Shown: piece after piece, positions 38,131 to 45,862 of the stretch
Numbering within the stretch: position 1 is the first letter of the stretch
Layout: each line of letters begins with the position of its first letter
Assembly (NCBI GenBank): GCA_030748415.1
Contig: JASMMA010000007.1
Span: forward strand, 76,023-140,022
Source of the DNA: Planctomycetota bacterium
GTDB taxonomy: Bacteria > Planctomycetota > UBA1135
Length of the DNA stretch: 64,000 nt
Reading direction: 5' to 3'
Position numbers and translations under genes: made by a program
Notes under the pieces: generated by a model
The model's database searches: none
What the model was told of the DNA's origin: nothing
Seen by the model: only the letters and a program-made list of their open reading frames with translations

Positions 38131-38147
38131 GGTTCCCTATCGGCCGA

Positions 38148-39308
38148 TCAAGCTTCGACCTTTTGTGCGTATGATTCGATGAGAATGTCCGCCACTTCGG
38201 GACGGGAGAATTCGGCAGGTGGGCGCTCGCCGTTGGACAACATGTCGCGCACTTTTGTCCCTGAAAGGAAGATTTTGTCCTCCGGTCCTGCTGGGCTGGA
38301 CTTGGTGGTGGCCATGCCGCCCGTCAGCTTGCAGAAGAATGAGTGCTCGAAACGAAGTGTATTGATGCCAATTTCGCCATCTTCGAATTGGTCAAAGATT
38401 TCTTGGGCATCGAAGGTGCCGTAGTAAGAACCGACTCCAGCATGGTCGCGACCAATGATGATGTGGGTGATTCCGTAGTTCTGGCGGCAGAGTGCGTGAA
38501 GAATGGCCTCACGGGGACCACCGTAACGCATGGCCTGTGGGTAAACCGCAAGCATGGTCCGGTCGAGTGGGTAGTACTTTTCCAAAATGGCGTGGTAGCA
38601 CTTCATCCGAACATCGGATGGGATGTCGTCGGCCTTGGTGTCCCCTACCAATGGGTGAATCAGCAGGCCATCGGTCTGCTCGAGGGCAACTTTGGTCAGG
38701 TATTCGTGGGCGCGGTGGATGGGGTTGCGGGTTTGGAATGCAGCGATGGTGTCCCATCCTTTTTCTTCGAAAGCGGCACGGGTTTGGACCGGTGTGAGGC
38801 GGAACTCATTGTGCTTCTCGTAAGAAGGGAGAGCGATGGCCTGGAATGAGCCACCGATGTAGGTGTTCCCAATGCTTTCAAGGTAATCCCATGCTGGGTG
38901 CTCATCGTCGCCCTGGTAGCACTTTTCAAGTTCAGAGCGCTTGTTCGGGGTCCAGTTGTCGGTGACAGTCATGACACCAAGAAGAGTTCCATCTTCGCCC
39001 TGAAGGGCGACCTCGGTTCCAACTGCGTAGGCAGAGCCGTCGTCATCACCTTTCGTGGCGAGAACAACAGGAAGGGGCCACGCAACACCTGAAGCGAGGT
39101 GCATGTTTTCGCAAACGCCTTCGTAGTCGGCCTGGCCCATGAAACCCTCAAGGGGGCTCATTGCGCCGGTGGCAATCATTTCAAAGTCGGATGTTTCGCG
39201 AGAGTTGAGGGTCATTACTGGCATGGAAGCGGCCTTGGAAGCAAGAGCTTCGGCGTCGGCACCTTCGAGCATGCGGTTGACTAAAGTTCCACCGTGGGGA
39301 GCAATCAT
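38148..39308 (-). CDS. sat: Sulfate adenylyltransferase (ATP sulfurylase)
   Basis: A 386-residue homohexameric-type ATP sulfurylase (single-polypeptide Sat, not CysDN), making APS from sulfate and ATP. The N-terminal APHGGTLVNRM is typical. The active-site motifs QTRNPIHRAHEYL, GRDHAGVG and MRYGGPREAILHA are intact. There is no fused APS kinase domain; cysC is encoded separately two genes downstream. It is 21 nt after the RHH gene and on the same strand. Confidence 0.96.
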   Translation of the reverse strand: MIAPHGGTLVNRMLEGADAEALASKAASMPVMTLNSRETSDFEMIATGAMSPLEGFMGQADYEGVCENMHLASGVAWPLPVVLATKGDDDGSAYAVGTEVALQGEDGTLLGVMTVTDNWTPNKRSELEKCYQGDDEHPAWDYLESIGNTYIGGSFQAIALPSYEKHNEFRLTPVQTRAAFEEKGWDTIAAFQTRNPIHRAHEYLTKVALEQTDGLLIHPLVGDTKADDIPSDVRMKCYHAILEKYYPLDRTMLAVYPQAMRYGGPREAILHALCRQNYGITHIIIGRDHAGVGSYYGTFDAQEIFDQFEDGEIGINTLRFEHSFFCKLTGGMATTKSSPAGPEDKIFLSGTKVRDMLSNGERPPAEFSRPEVADILIESYAQKVEA

Positions 39309-39329
39309 TTTTATTGAGAGTGTTGGGAG

Positions 39330-39551
39330 TTAATCGAGGTAGCCCAGGTTCTTGAGTTTTTGTTTAATGGCATTGAGCTCATCGGGAGTGAATTCTTCCT
39401 TTGTGCTTGTTTCGACCTCACCCATGAGGTCACGCATGACAAAAACAATGAAGTCCGTAGCGGAAGAAAATCCGGTATTCTCAATGACCTGCTGAATCCG
39501 CCGGTAAAGCGGGCGTGGAATCTTGACAGTTACTCGGGTTTCTTTTTGCAT
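39330..39551 (-). CDS. Small ribbon-helix-helix-like regulator with LGY C-terminus
   Basis: A 73-residue protein from ATG 39551. Residues 4-40 fit a ribbon-helix-helix: strand TRVTVKIPRPLYRRI, helix, turn (GFSSATDFIV) and helix. An acidic linker (EVETSTKEEFTP) leads to a helix ending KLKNLGYLD. It is the first gene of the sulfate-activation operon and sits just downstream of a tandem 9-bp repeat, so autoregulation is likely. It is similar in plan to the 65-residue protein at 32083. Confidence 0.75.
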   Translation of the reverse strand: MQKETRVTVKIPRPLYRRIQQVIENTGFSSATDFIVFVMRDLMGEVETSTKEEFTPDELNAIKQKLKNLGYLD

Positions 39552-39582
39552 CGGAACAACGCCACTGGGCTGTGGAGCAGAG

Positions 39583-39588
39583 ATTCTA
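39583..39588 (-). promoter_or_regulatory. Putative -10 element of the RHH-sat-cysC operon
   Basis: TAGAAT on the minus strand, about 32 nt upstream of the RHH start codon. The matching -35 position (17 nt further upstream) falls inside the tandem repeat and is not canonical, consistent with a repressed or activator-dependent promoter. Weak on its own. Confidence 0.35.
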
Positions 39589-39593
39589 CACCA

Positions 39594-39613
39594 ATTGGAG
39601 TGTGATTGGAGTG
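39594..39613. promoter_or_regulatory. Tandem-repeat operator candidate upstream of the RHH gene
   Basis: Two identical copies of ATTGGAGTG (39594-39602 and 39605-39613) recur with an 11-bp period, on one DNA face. The sequence CCAATTGG at the inner edge adds an inverted half-site. The block covers the expected -35 region of the RHH-sat-cysC operon. Ribbon-helix-helix dimers commonly bind such closely spaced repeats. Together with the MITE-like element at 39703-39868, it is the only notable content of the 405-bp divergent gap at 39552-39956. Confidence 0.5.
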
Positions 39614-39702
39614 CGAATTTGATTCTTTTTGTAGCCCGTAGAGACTCCAGCAAGGATTTCGAGCTCGGTCTAGGTTCCTATCGGCAGGAGGGACCCCCAT
39701 TT

Positions 39703-39868
39703 AGACACTGACCCTATCCGCTGGGCCACTTTCCTCCTATCCTCTTTACCTCAAACAACTTAGGATTGTATTTCCTTTTGGCCAAAGGCTGATTCCCATT
39801 TTGCTTCGAAGTTACGGGTGGTCAGGACTTTAAGAGGGAAGATGACCCAGCGGATAGGGTCAGTGTCC
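39703..39868. mobile_element. MITE-like inverted-repeat element A
   Basis: 166 bp bounded by near-perfect ~32-bp terminal inverted repeats beginning A/GGACACTGACCC. Each end contains TGACCC-N8-GGG(T/C)CA, able to form a small hairpin; the N8 is TATCCGCT at both ends. The interior encodes nothing. The same termini bound elements at 44883 and 54919, and the insertion sequence at 63759. No target duplication is visible. Confidence 0.75.
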
Positions 39869-39956
39869 GTAGCGGTCAATACCCTTTCAACTTTGGCCGA
39901 TAGGTAGTTACACTTGCCCCCCCAAAGCTGCTGGACCCCCACCCAAAAACCGACCC

Positions 39957-40463
39957 ATGCGTACCCCCAACATCACCGCTTCTCTTTTGCTGGCAAGCCT
40001 TTGTGCTTGTGGCGGAGATTCTGCCCCCACCTTCTCAGATCCTGTCAACGCTCTCGACGCCGCTTCCAGGGCTGTCTCTGCTAAAGACATGACTACTGCC
40101 CGTGCTGGCTTCACCTTCGCTTCCGAAAACGCGGCCGGCAATCCAAAACTACTCTATCAAGCCCTCATGGGGCTGGGTGAAGTCCAAACAAAGGAGGGGA
40201 ACCTTGAGGAAGCCTATGGCACATTCTCCCGAGTTGAGTCCGAGTGCGCCACCCTTTGCGACCTCCACGGCCACCAACGAATCATTGATGCCTGGCTCTC
40301 CGCCGGCCCCGGCGCCCTATCCCAAGCCAAAAAAGCGCTCGCCGCTGCTGAGAAGAAGTACCCCAACGAACTGGATGCTCTCGAGCGTCAACGACAAGGA
40401 ATCCACGCCGTGGAATCTGGTGACACCGAGGCCCTTTCTGGGCTGGGATACGTGGGAGACTGA
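39957..40463 (+). CDS. Small lipoprotein with TPR-like helices and LGY C-terminus
   Basis: A 168-residue protein. The signal sequence carries the lipobox LCAC (Cys near residue 18), so it is probably lipid-anchored outside the cytoplasm. The mature part is helical with TPR-like character (ALMGLGEVQTKEGNLEEAYG). The extreme C-terminus is LSGLGYVGD, resembling the tails of the two small RHH proteins in the neighbouring divergent operon. It is the first gene of a plus-strand set (3 nt before the FG-GAP gene). Confidence 0.65.
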   Translation: MRTPNITASLLLASLCACGGDSAPTFSDPVNALDAASRAVSAKDMTTARAGFTFASENAAGNPKLLYQALMGLGEVQTKEGNLEEAYGTFSRVESECATLCDLHGHQRIIDAWLSAGPGALSQAKKALAAAEKKYPNELDALERQRQGIHAVESGDTEALSGLGYVGD

Positions 40464-40466
40464 TTC

Positions 40467-41906
40467 ATGAACCGCCTCCTCACCTGCTCCTTTCTTTCAC
40501 TACTTCTTTTAGCTTCATGTGGGAAACCCGTGTCCGATAAACCTGGCCTCATCCTTGCCAGGTCGGATTTCAAGGCTGGAGTTCCCTCCCCCGCTGCCAT
40601 GTTGATTCTTCGAAACACGGGCTCCGAGTGGGAACAGGAAACTGTCGTTGCCCCTGAGCGCAAGGAGACCTTCCAATTAGGGAAGCGAGAAAGTGACGGT
40701 AAGACCTTCCTAAAACTCATCGGCAAAAGTGGAAAGCCTGAAGGTGGGCCCCTCCACTTCTCTCCTGCCACTCCCGAAAATGGTGGCTGGACGATTGACC
40801 CTGCTGAAGGCGTTTCCGATGAGGACGTCCACTGGATTACAAAAAAGAAATCCGGGAAGCCCAAGACAAAAACCTACGAAACCGCTGGCGGAAATGTCTT
40901 TCATAAATGTATGTGGTTCGAGCCTGCATTTGGAGAACCCGGAATCCTCACCATTAGCGCCAACATGCCCTATCTGCAAATCTGGCGCGGGGGTCATGGT
41001 GCATGGCAAGCGGAGACTTTGTGGACCGCTGAAGTCGGCGGACGAGAGCAACGCCTACGCGACCTTGAAGTTGGTGATCTAGACGGTGATGGCCAAGACG
41101 AGCTTGTTGTGGTCACCCATGACCTCGGTGCAATCTATGTTCTTGAGCAAACGGCCAACGGCATGCAAGCTCAGGAAGTACACCGCACTGCTGAACGCAC
41201 CTTTGTACACGAAGCTGAAATCGGCGACATCGATGGCGATGGGAATCTTGAGTTTTACACAACTCCATCTGAGCCCAACCGCTTCGACGGTTCTGAGCAA
41301 GCGGGTGGAATTGATTCCTACCGCTGGAATCCAAAAACATCAACTTACGACCGAAAGCCAGTTGCAATCCTCAAAGACCGCCACGCAAAAGAAATTTTGG
41401 TCGCTGACCAAGATGGCGATGGCAAATCTGAACTCTACGCAGCCTTGGAAGCAGAAGGCCTCGAGGGAGAAGATGCAGTTGTGATTCTTCGCCGCTGGGT
41501 TTGGTCAGGTTCTGATGTTGCCCACGATGTAGATGTCCCCCTCGAAGGAAGCATGTGCCGCTTTCTTAACTTGGGCGACACCAACGGTGACGGGACCAAG
41601 GAAATCATTGCCTCTACAAAAAATGAGGGGATTTTCTCCGCCTTCCCCGAGGGTGACATTTGGTCTTCCAAAAAACTAGTCGCGGGTTTTGTTTCGGGTG
41701 GATTTGAACACGCCACAGTTGTCATGGATTGGGATGGCGATGGCAAGGACGAGCTCTTTGTCGCTTCAGATTCCCAAAAGAGCCTAAACATCTTCCGTTA
41801 CGAAGAGGGGAAACCCTTCCTGAAGCGGGAACAGATTGCTGATTTCAAAGGCAATAAAGATTCCTTCTTCACCTGGAATGTTATGCCTCTCCCCGCCGGA
41901 GAGTAG
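40467..41906 (+). CDS. FG-GAP/VCBS-repeat lipoprotein
   Basis: A 479-residue protein with a lipoprotein signal (lipobox LASC near residue 18). From about residue 200 it carries at least five calcium-binding-type loops of FG-GAP beta-propellers: DLDGDGQDEL, DIDGDGNLEF, DQDGDGKSEL, DTNGDGTKEI and DWDGDGKDEL. The repeats suggest a seven-bladed, integrin-like propeller on the cell surface. Function unknown; no enzymatic site is seen. It is tightly linked (3 nt) to the TPR-like lipoprotein upstream. Confidence 0.85.
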   Translation: MNRLLTCSFLSLLLLASCGKPVSDKPGLILARSDFKAGVPSPAAMLILRNTGSEWEQETVVAPERKETFQLGKRESDGKTFLKLIGKSGKPEGGPLHFSPATPENGGWTIDPAEGVSDEDVHWITKKKSGKPKTKTYETAGGNVFHKCMWFEPAFGEPGILTISANMPYLQIWRGGHGAWQAETLWTAEVGGREQRLRDLEVGDLDGDGQDELVVVTHDLGAIYVLEQTANGMQAQEVHRTAERTFVHEAEIGDIDGDGNLEFYTTPSEPNRFDGSEQAGGIDSYRWNPKTSTYDRKPVAILKDRHAKEILVADQDGDGKSELYAALEAEGLEGEDAVVILRRWVWSGSDVAHDVDVPLEGSMCRFLNLGDTNGDGTKEIIASTKNEGIFSAFPEGDIWSSKKLVAGFVSGGFEHATVVMDWDGDGKDELFVASDSQKSLNIFRYEEGKPFLKREQIADFKGNKDSFFTWNVMPLPAGE

Positions 41907-41927
41907 GGCTCGCTAATATCGGTCGAG

Positions 41928-42989
41928 ATGGCTGTTCCGCCCAACGCCTCTCGACCCCTCTGGCTCTGGGTTTCCCTGGGGACATTGGGAATACTTCTCC
42001 TTTGGGTGGCGTTTTTCCGCCCCGCACCCACTGCCCCCAACCACACCGAACCGGAATCGCCCAGTTGGGATTCGGCGGCCGAACTTGCTGCCGCTCCAGC
42101 CACCGTTCGGCCCTCCACTCGTCGTGAAGAAACAAACACCCCAAAGCCTGACGGTTTCCTTGATATCGAAGGAACCGTCGTGGTCCCACGCTGGAGCGAA
42201 CTTCAAGAAGCCACTATTAGTCTGATTCCGCAACCCGGAAACCCAGCCGCAAAAAGGGAAACATATCTCGGAAACCGGCCCAACTTCCGCTTCGAAAAAG
42301 TGGCCGAGGGGAATTGGATTCTTGAAGCCACTGCGAAGAATTGTCACAAATATCGTGGGTTCTACACCTTTCTAGACGATGGAACGAGATACCACATACT
42401 GGCCCCCCTAGAACTCGACCGCCTCATTCGCGGCAAGGTCGTGGACGAATCCGGCCTCCCTCTAGAAGGCCTCAAAGTGGCCGCCATTCGAATCGTAGAC
42501 GACCTTACTCTAGCTGTAACACCAAGGACTGCTACCTGTGACCGGGATGGCAACTTTGCCATTCGCAACTTGAGACCGGGACCGTACAGAGTCATCCCTG
42601 GCGGTAATCGCTACCCTGCGGGCAAGGAAAAACAGATCCAACTTGCTGGAAATGAGGCCTATGTTGAGTTCATCCTCCCGAACGCTGGCTCGGCGAAAGT
42701 CCAGGTGGTCTCCAAAGCGGCCAACGAACCCCTTTCTGGTGTAACGGTCACTGCCAGAAGGGTCAGCGCACCGACTCCTGAATCCCAAGCCCCACCGGGG
42801 CACGCTTCATCGGCTAGAACCGATGAAACCGGTACCGCTCTCCTGCCCTATTTACCGCCGGGCGAATATTCGTTCTCCGCTTTTGGGGGAAAGTGGCGAC
42901 GCCGCATTGAGCGGGCCAGCGTTCGAAGCGGCATCCAAACCCAGTTGGTCATTCAAGTCGGCAACATCAAGGCAAACCCGCGTCAGTGA
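41928..42989 (+). CDS. Membrane-anchored carboxypeptidase-regulatory-like domain protein
   Basis: A 353-residue protein. One N-terminal transmembrane helix (LWLWVSLGTLGILLLWVAFF) is followed by a Pro/Ala-rich linker (about 32-75) and three beta-sandwich repeats of the carboxypeptidase regulatory-like/SpaA type, marked by IRGKVVDESGLPLEGLKV and DRDGNFAIRNLRPGPYRV. A surface structural or adhesion role is inferred. The stop overlaps the MATE transporter start (GTGA). Confidence 0.7.
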   Translation: MAVPPNASRPLWLWVSLGTLGILLLWVAFFRPAPTAPNHTEPESPSWDSAAELAAAPATVRPSTRREETNTPKPDGFLDIEGTVVVPRWSELQEATISLIPQPGNPAAKRETYLGNRPNFRFEKVAEGNWILEATAKNCHKYRGFYTFLDDGTRYHILAPLELDRLIRGKVVDESGLPLEGLKVAAIRIVDDLTLAVTPRTATCDRDGNFAIRNLRPGPYRVIPGGNRYPAGKEKQIQLAGNEAYVEFILPNAGSAKVQVVSKAANEPLSGVTVTARRVSAPTPESQAPPGHASSARTDETGTALLPYLPPGEYSFSAFGGKWRRRIERASVRSGIQTQLVIQVGNIKANPRQ

Positions 42990-44350
42990 CCATCTCCTCG
43001 GAGTCTGCGAACCAGGAGAGCTCTCTAAGGGAGGCCCTTCGCCTTTCATGGCCGGCAACCCTTTCCCTAATCCTTCACTCCTTTTACCGAGTGAATGACC
43101 AATATTGGATTCAAGATTTGGGAAGAGATGCACAGGCAGCACTGGGGATGTGTTCCTTTGTGCTGATTCTCAATTTTGCGTTTATTCAGCTATTAAATTC
43201 TGGGATCTTGGCGCGGATCGCTTTCTTTACCGGCGCAAAAAACCGGGAGTCTATGAGGTCGGTTTTTGAGAGTGGGCTGAAGTCAGGAATGATCTTGATG
43301 GTTGTTGTCGGTGTTGCTGGTTTTCTTGCGGCACCATTTTTAGTTCGCATGCTTGGCGCATCGGGAAATGTGGCTGTTCTTGCAGAAAGTTACTTGTCCA
43401 AAATCTACATATTGCTTCCATTGGTTGTCTTAAAGCCAGTGACTGACAGTGTCTTTATTGGGCTAGGAAATACGGTCGCGCCCATGTTCCTATCTGCCTT
43501 TTCCGTCGCCCTTAACTTTGTTCTGAATCCCATGCTTATTTATGGCGTGGAGGAACTTGGGATCCCCGCAATGGGGGTTGCTGGTGCTGCTTGGGCAACT
43601 GGCATTTCTCGCGGCCTTGGCGGTCTCATTGCGCTAGGCATTTTGGGGAGGGTTTGGAATCTTAGGATTCGAATGGACACTCCCATCCACTGGAAGGAAG
43701 TTCGCAAGATGACTGGGATTGGCATTCCTGTCGCCCTTTCAACAGCTGCCTATGCCCTTGGCTTTATTGCAGTATTAAAAACCAGTGTGGAGCCTTTGGG
43801 ACCGGTTGTGCAGGCTGGTCTTGGCATTGGCTTTAATGGCATTGAATCTATTGCCTATTGTGGGCTCTTTGGTCCAGCGATGGCCGTGTCGGGGATGGTT
43901 GGCCGGAGGATTGGTGGCGGAGATCCCCAATCTGCTCGAGTATCGGTGCAAGTTTGTTTGGGCCTCTCGATTGGCATCTCCCTCTTCTTTTCTTTTTTAT
44001 TCCTTACGATTCCTGAGCTGTTGGCTTCAATCTATTCCCATGTTCCGGCAGTAAACCGGGAGGTGGTTCTTTATCTGAGTATTGTGGCTTGGTCTCAACC
44101 AGTGACTGCAGCCGAATCTGTTTTAGCGAAAGCTCTAGGGGGAGCTGGGCGTACGGCAGGCGTTTCGGTGATTTCCATTGGAGGCTACTTCTTACGAATC
44201 CCGCTAGCTTTTGGCCTTGCTCATGGGCTAGGGCTTGGTGCGCTTGGGGTTTGGTGGGCATTGAACTTGTCAAACTATCTGAAGCTTGCGGTTATAGTCC
44301 CTCTCTACCGGCGCGAGATGAAGCGCTTGGACACCGTTTCAGTTACCTAA
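42986..44350 (+). CDS. MATE-family multidrug/toxin efflux transporter
   Basis: A 454-residue membrane protein starting at GTG 42986. About twelve hydrophobic helices form two homologous halves of the MATE/MOP fold. The N-terminal half begins LREALRLSWPATLSLILHS, and a conserved proline-rich loop (GLGNTVAPMFLSAF) and NFVLNPMLIYG match MATE proteins. Substrate unknown. It is coupled by 4 nt to the exported protein gene upstream. Confidence 0.88.
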   Translation: MTISSESANQESSLREALRLSWPATLSLILHSFYRVNDQYWIQDLGRDAQAALGMCSFVLILNFAFIQLLNSGILARIAFFTGAKNRESMRSVFESGLKSGMILMVVVGVAGFLAAPFLVRMLGASGNVAVLAESYLSKIYILLPLVVLKPVTDSVFIGLGNTVAPMFLSAFSVALNFVLNPMLIYGVEELGIPAMGVAGAAWATGISRGLGGLIALGILGRVWNLRIRMDTPIHWKEVRKMTGIGIPVALSTAAYALGFIAVLKTSVEPLGPVVQAGLGIGFNGIESIAYCGLFGPAMAVSGMVGRRIGGGDPQSARVSVQVCLGLSIGISLFFSFLFLTIPELLASIYSHVPAVNREVVLYLSIVAWSQPVTAAESVLAKALGGAGRTAGVSVISIGGYFLRIPLAFGLAHGLGLGALGVWWALNLSNYLKLAVIVPLYRREMKRLDTVSVT

Positions 44351-44372
44351 TCCAACCCCCACCACTTCATAA

Positions 44373-44861
44373 TTGGCAAAAAAAGGAATCATCAACCCAA
44401 AGGACTATCCTCTGGATGAAATTTTTATGGGCCCCGAAGAATTCGGCCGCTTTAATCCGCAACGGCACGAGTTTTTGCAACTCACGAACATTCTTCACTA
44501 CAACGAAGAAGCCAACCTGCTCGTTGCACACCGCCATGTTGAAAAGGATGAGTGGTGGTCCCGGGGCCACATTCCTGAGCGGCCCATTTTGCCGGGCGCC
44601 CTGATGGTTGAGATGTTGGCCCAAGCAGGCTCCGCTCACGCAAACCTTATCTTCAAGTTTCCGGAGAATACCTTCGTAGGATTTGCAGGCTTGGACTCCG
44701 TGCGATTCCGCGGCTCCGTCAGCCCACCCTGCGACCTCATGATTGCGGGCCAAGTTTCAGGCGGCTCAGCCGCCCGTAAGGCCTTTCGCTGGAAGGGCCA
44801 AGTTCTCACCATGGATGGGAGCATCATTTGCGAAGGTGAAGTTTTCGGAATGGGCCTCTAG
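44373..44861 (+). CDS. fabZ: 3-hydroxyacyl-[ACP] dehydratase, FabZ-like
   Basis: A 162-residue hotdog-fold enzyme starting at TTG 44373 (ATG 44427 is an alternative). The catalytic His is in RGHIPERPILPG and the catalytic Glu in GALMVEMLAQAG, as in FabZ. The later residues FVGFAGLDSVRFRG and ICEGEVFGM fit the fold. FabZ dehydrates 3-hydroxyacyl-ACP in fatty-acid and lipid A precursor synthesis. It has weak upstream translation signals and is the last gene of the plus-strand set, 22 nt before MITE-like element B. Confidence 0.85.
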   Translation: MAKKGIINPKDYPLDEIFMGPEEFGRFNPQRHEFLQLTNILHYNEEANLLVAHRHVEKDEWWSRGHIPERPILPGALMVEMLAQAGSAHANLIFKFPENTFVGFAGLDSVRFRGSVSPPCDLMIAGQVSGGSAARKAFRWKGQVLTMDGSIICEGEVFGMGL

Positions 44862-44882
44862 AACAAACCCAGACCCCAACCT

Positions 44883-45047
44883 AGACACTGACCCCATCAG
44901 GTGGGTCAACTTTTCCGTAAACCCTTGAAAGCAATCTAGTTGGGGCAAATATTTGGGTTTCCCCTAGGCTAAACGAAAAAAAGGCCCTAAGTGTTTTGAT
45001 CCAAAGGGAATAGGGCAAGGATGACCCACCTGATGGGGTCAGTGTCT
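44883..45047. mobile_element. MITE-like inverted-repeat element B
   Basis: 165 bp between convergent fabZ and the Pus10-like gene, with terminal inverted repeats AGACACTGACCCC and subterminal TGACCC-CATCAGGT-GGGTCA identical at both ends. Flanking CCCCAA and TTGGGG extend the symmetry. The right end reaches the stop codon of the Pus10-like gene. It may act as a bidirectional terminator by position. Confidence 0.75.
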
Positions 45048-45838
45048 TATTTGGGGTTTTCCGCCTCTAGGATATTCAAAACATCCAACTCCACGCAGAC
45101 ACATGGACTGCCCAGTAATTCAGAGAGGGAGGGCTTTGTGCGGCCTGACTCGCCGGAGATGGCCTCTTTAATGTAGGTTCCGTGGGCAGAACGAAGGGTC
45201 ACCAGCCAATCGGATGCATTTGCTTCGTACTCAATAATCTCAATCCAGCGCTCGCGCTCAATGTTGGCGCGCCGATGGGCCACCCGAGAGGGGGTCGTTT
45301 GCAGGACCGTTAGGCGACCTTGTTCCACAAGAGAAGAGAGGGCCCTGTCGATGTCCCTCGGAAGAACCTCCTCCTCAAAACGAACCCGGGCCCGGTAGTC
45401 TTTGGGGCATCGAGTTTCTTTGAGTTCGACGACTCTCTTGCGATTACAGAACTTAAAGTCCAGCAACTCAATCCGACCCTCGTTCCGGCGATTAATCTCG
45501 GCGCGCAACTCTTCCAGGTCAATCATTGGGCGCTTACATTTCATCGCCTCAAACACAAAGGGGCGCCCGCTGCCTAACATCCTCACATCCATGTCCTCTC
45601 GCCCCGCCCCATGAAATTTATTTCGACGAGCCTTCAACCAAGGCATGGCCACACGCGCGATGAGTTCTTGAACCGAATCTTTGGTTAGTTTTCCAAAGCC
45701 TTCACACTTTTCACAACCGCGACCCTTACAGGACGGACAGTAAAAAATTGTTTGGGGCAGATCGCGGACCAGTTTCCGGTACCTACCCTCAAAGAGGACC
45801 TTCGTCGGTTCGGCTACTTTCTCAGTCTGGTTGGTCAT
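45047..45838 (-). CDS. pus10: Pus10-type tRNA pseudouridine synthase (catalytic part only)
   Basis: A 263-residue protein matching the C-terminal catalytic region of archaeal and eukaryotic Pus10, which makes pseudouridine 54/55 in tRNA. A zinc ribbon (CPSCKGRGCEKC, residues 34-45) precedes the catalytic motif GAGREDMDVRMLGSGRPF (residues 77-94; catalytic Asp candidate D82 in GRED). Further Pus10 hallmarks are TPSRVAHRRA and AHGTYIKEAISGESGRTKPS. The N-terminal THUMP domain of the ~400-residue family members is missing. It is divergent from lgt (24 bp) and ends in MITE-like element B. Pus10 is not expected in bacteria. Confidence 0.88.
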   Translation of the reverse strand: MTNQTEKVAEPTKVLFEGRYRKLVRDLPQTIFYCPSCKGRGCEKCEGFGKLTKDSVQELIARVAMPWLKARRNKFHGAGREDMDVRMLGSGRPFVFEAMKCKRPMIDLEELRAEINRRNEGRIELLDFKFCNRKRVVELKETRCPKDYRARVRFEEEVLPRDIDRALSSLVEQGRLTVLQTTPSRVAHRRANIERERWIEIIEYEANASDWLVTLRSAHGTYIKEAISGESGRTKPSLSELLGSPCVCVELDVLNILEAENPK

Positions 45839-45862
45839 GAGGGGCGAAGATAGGATGAGGAC

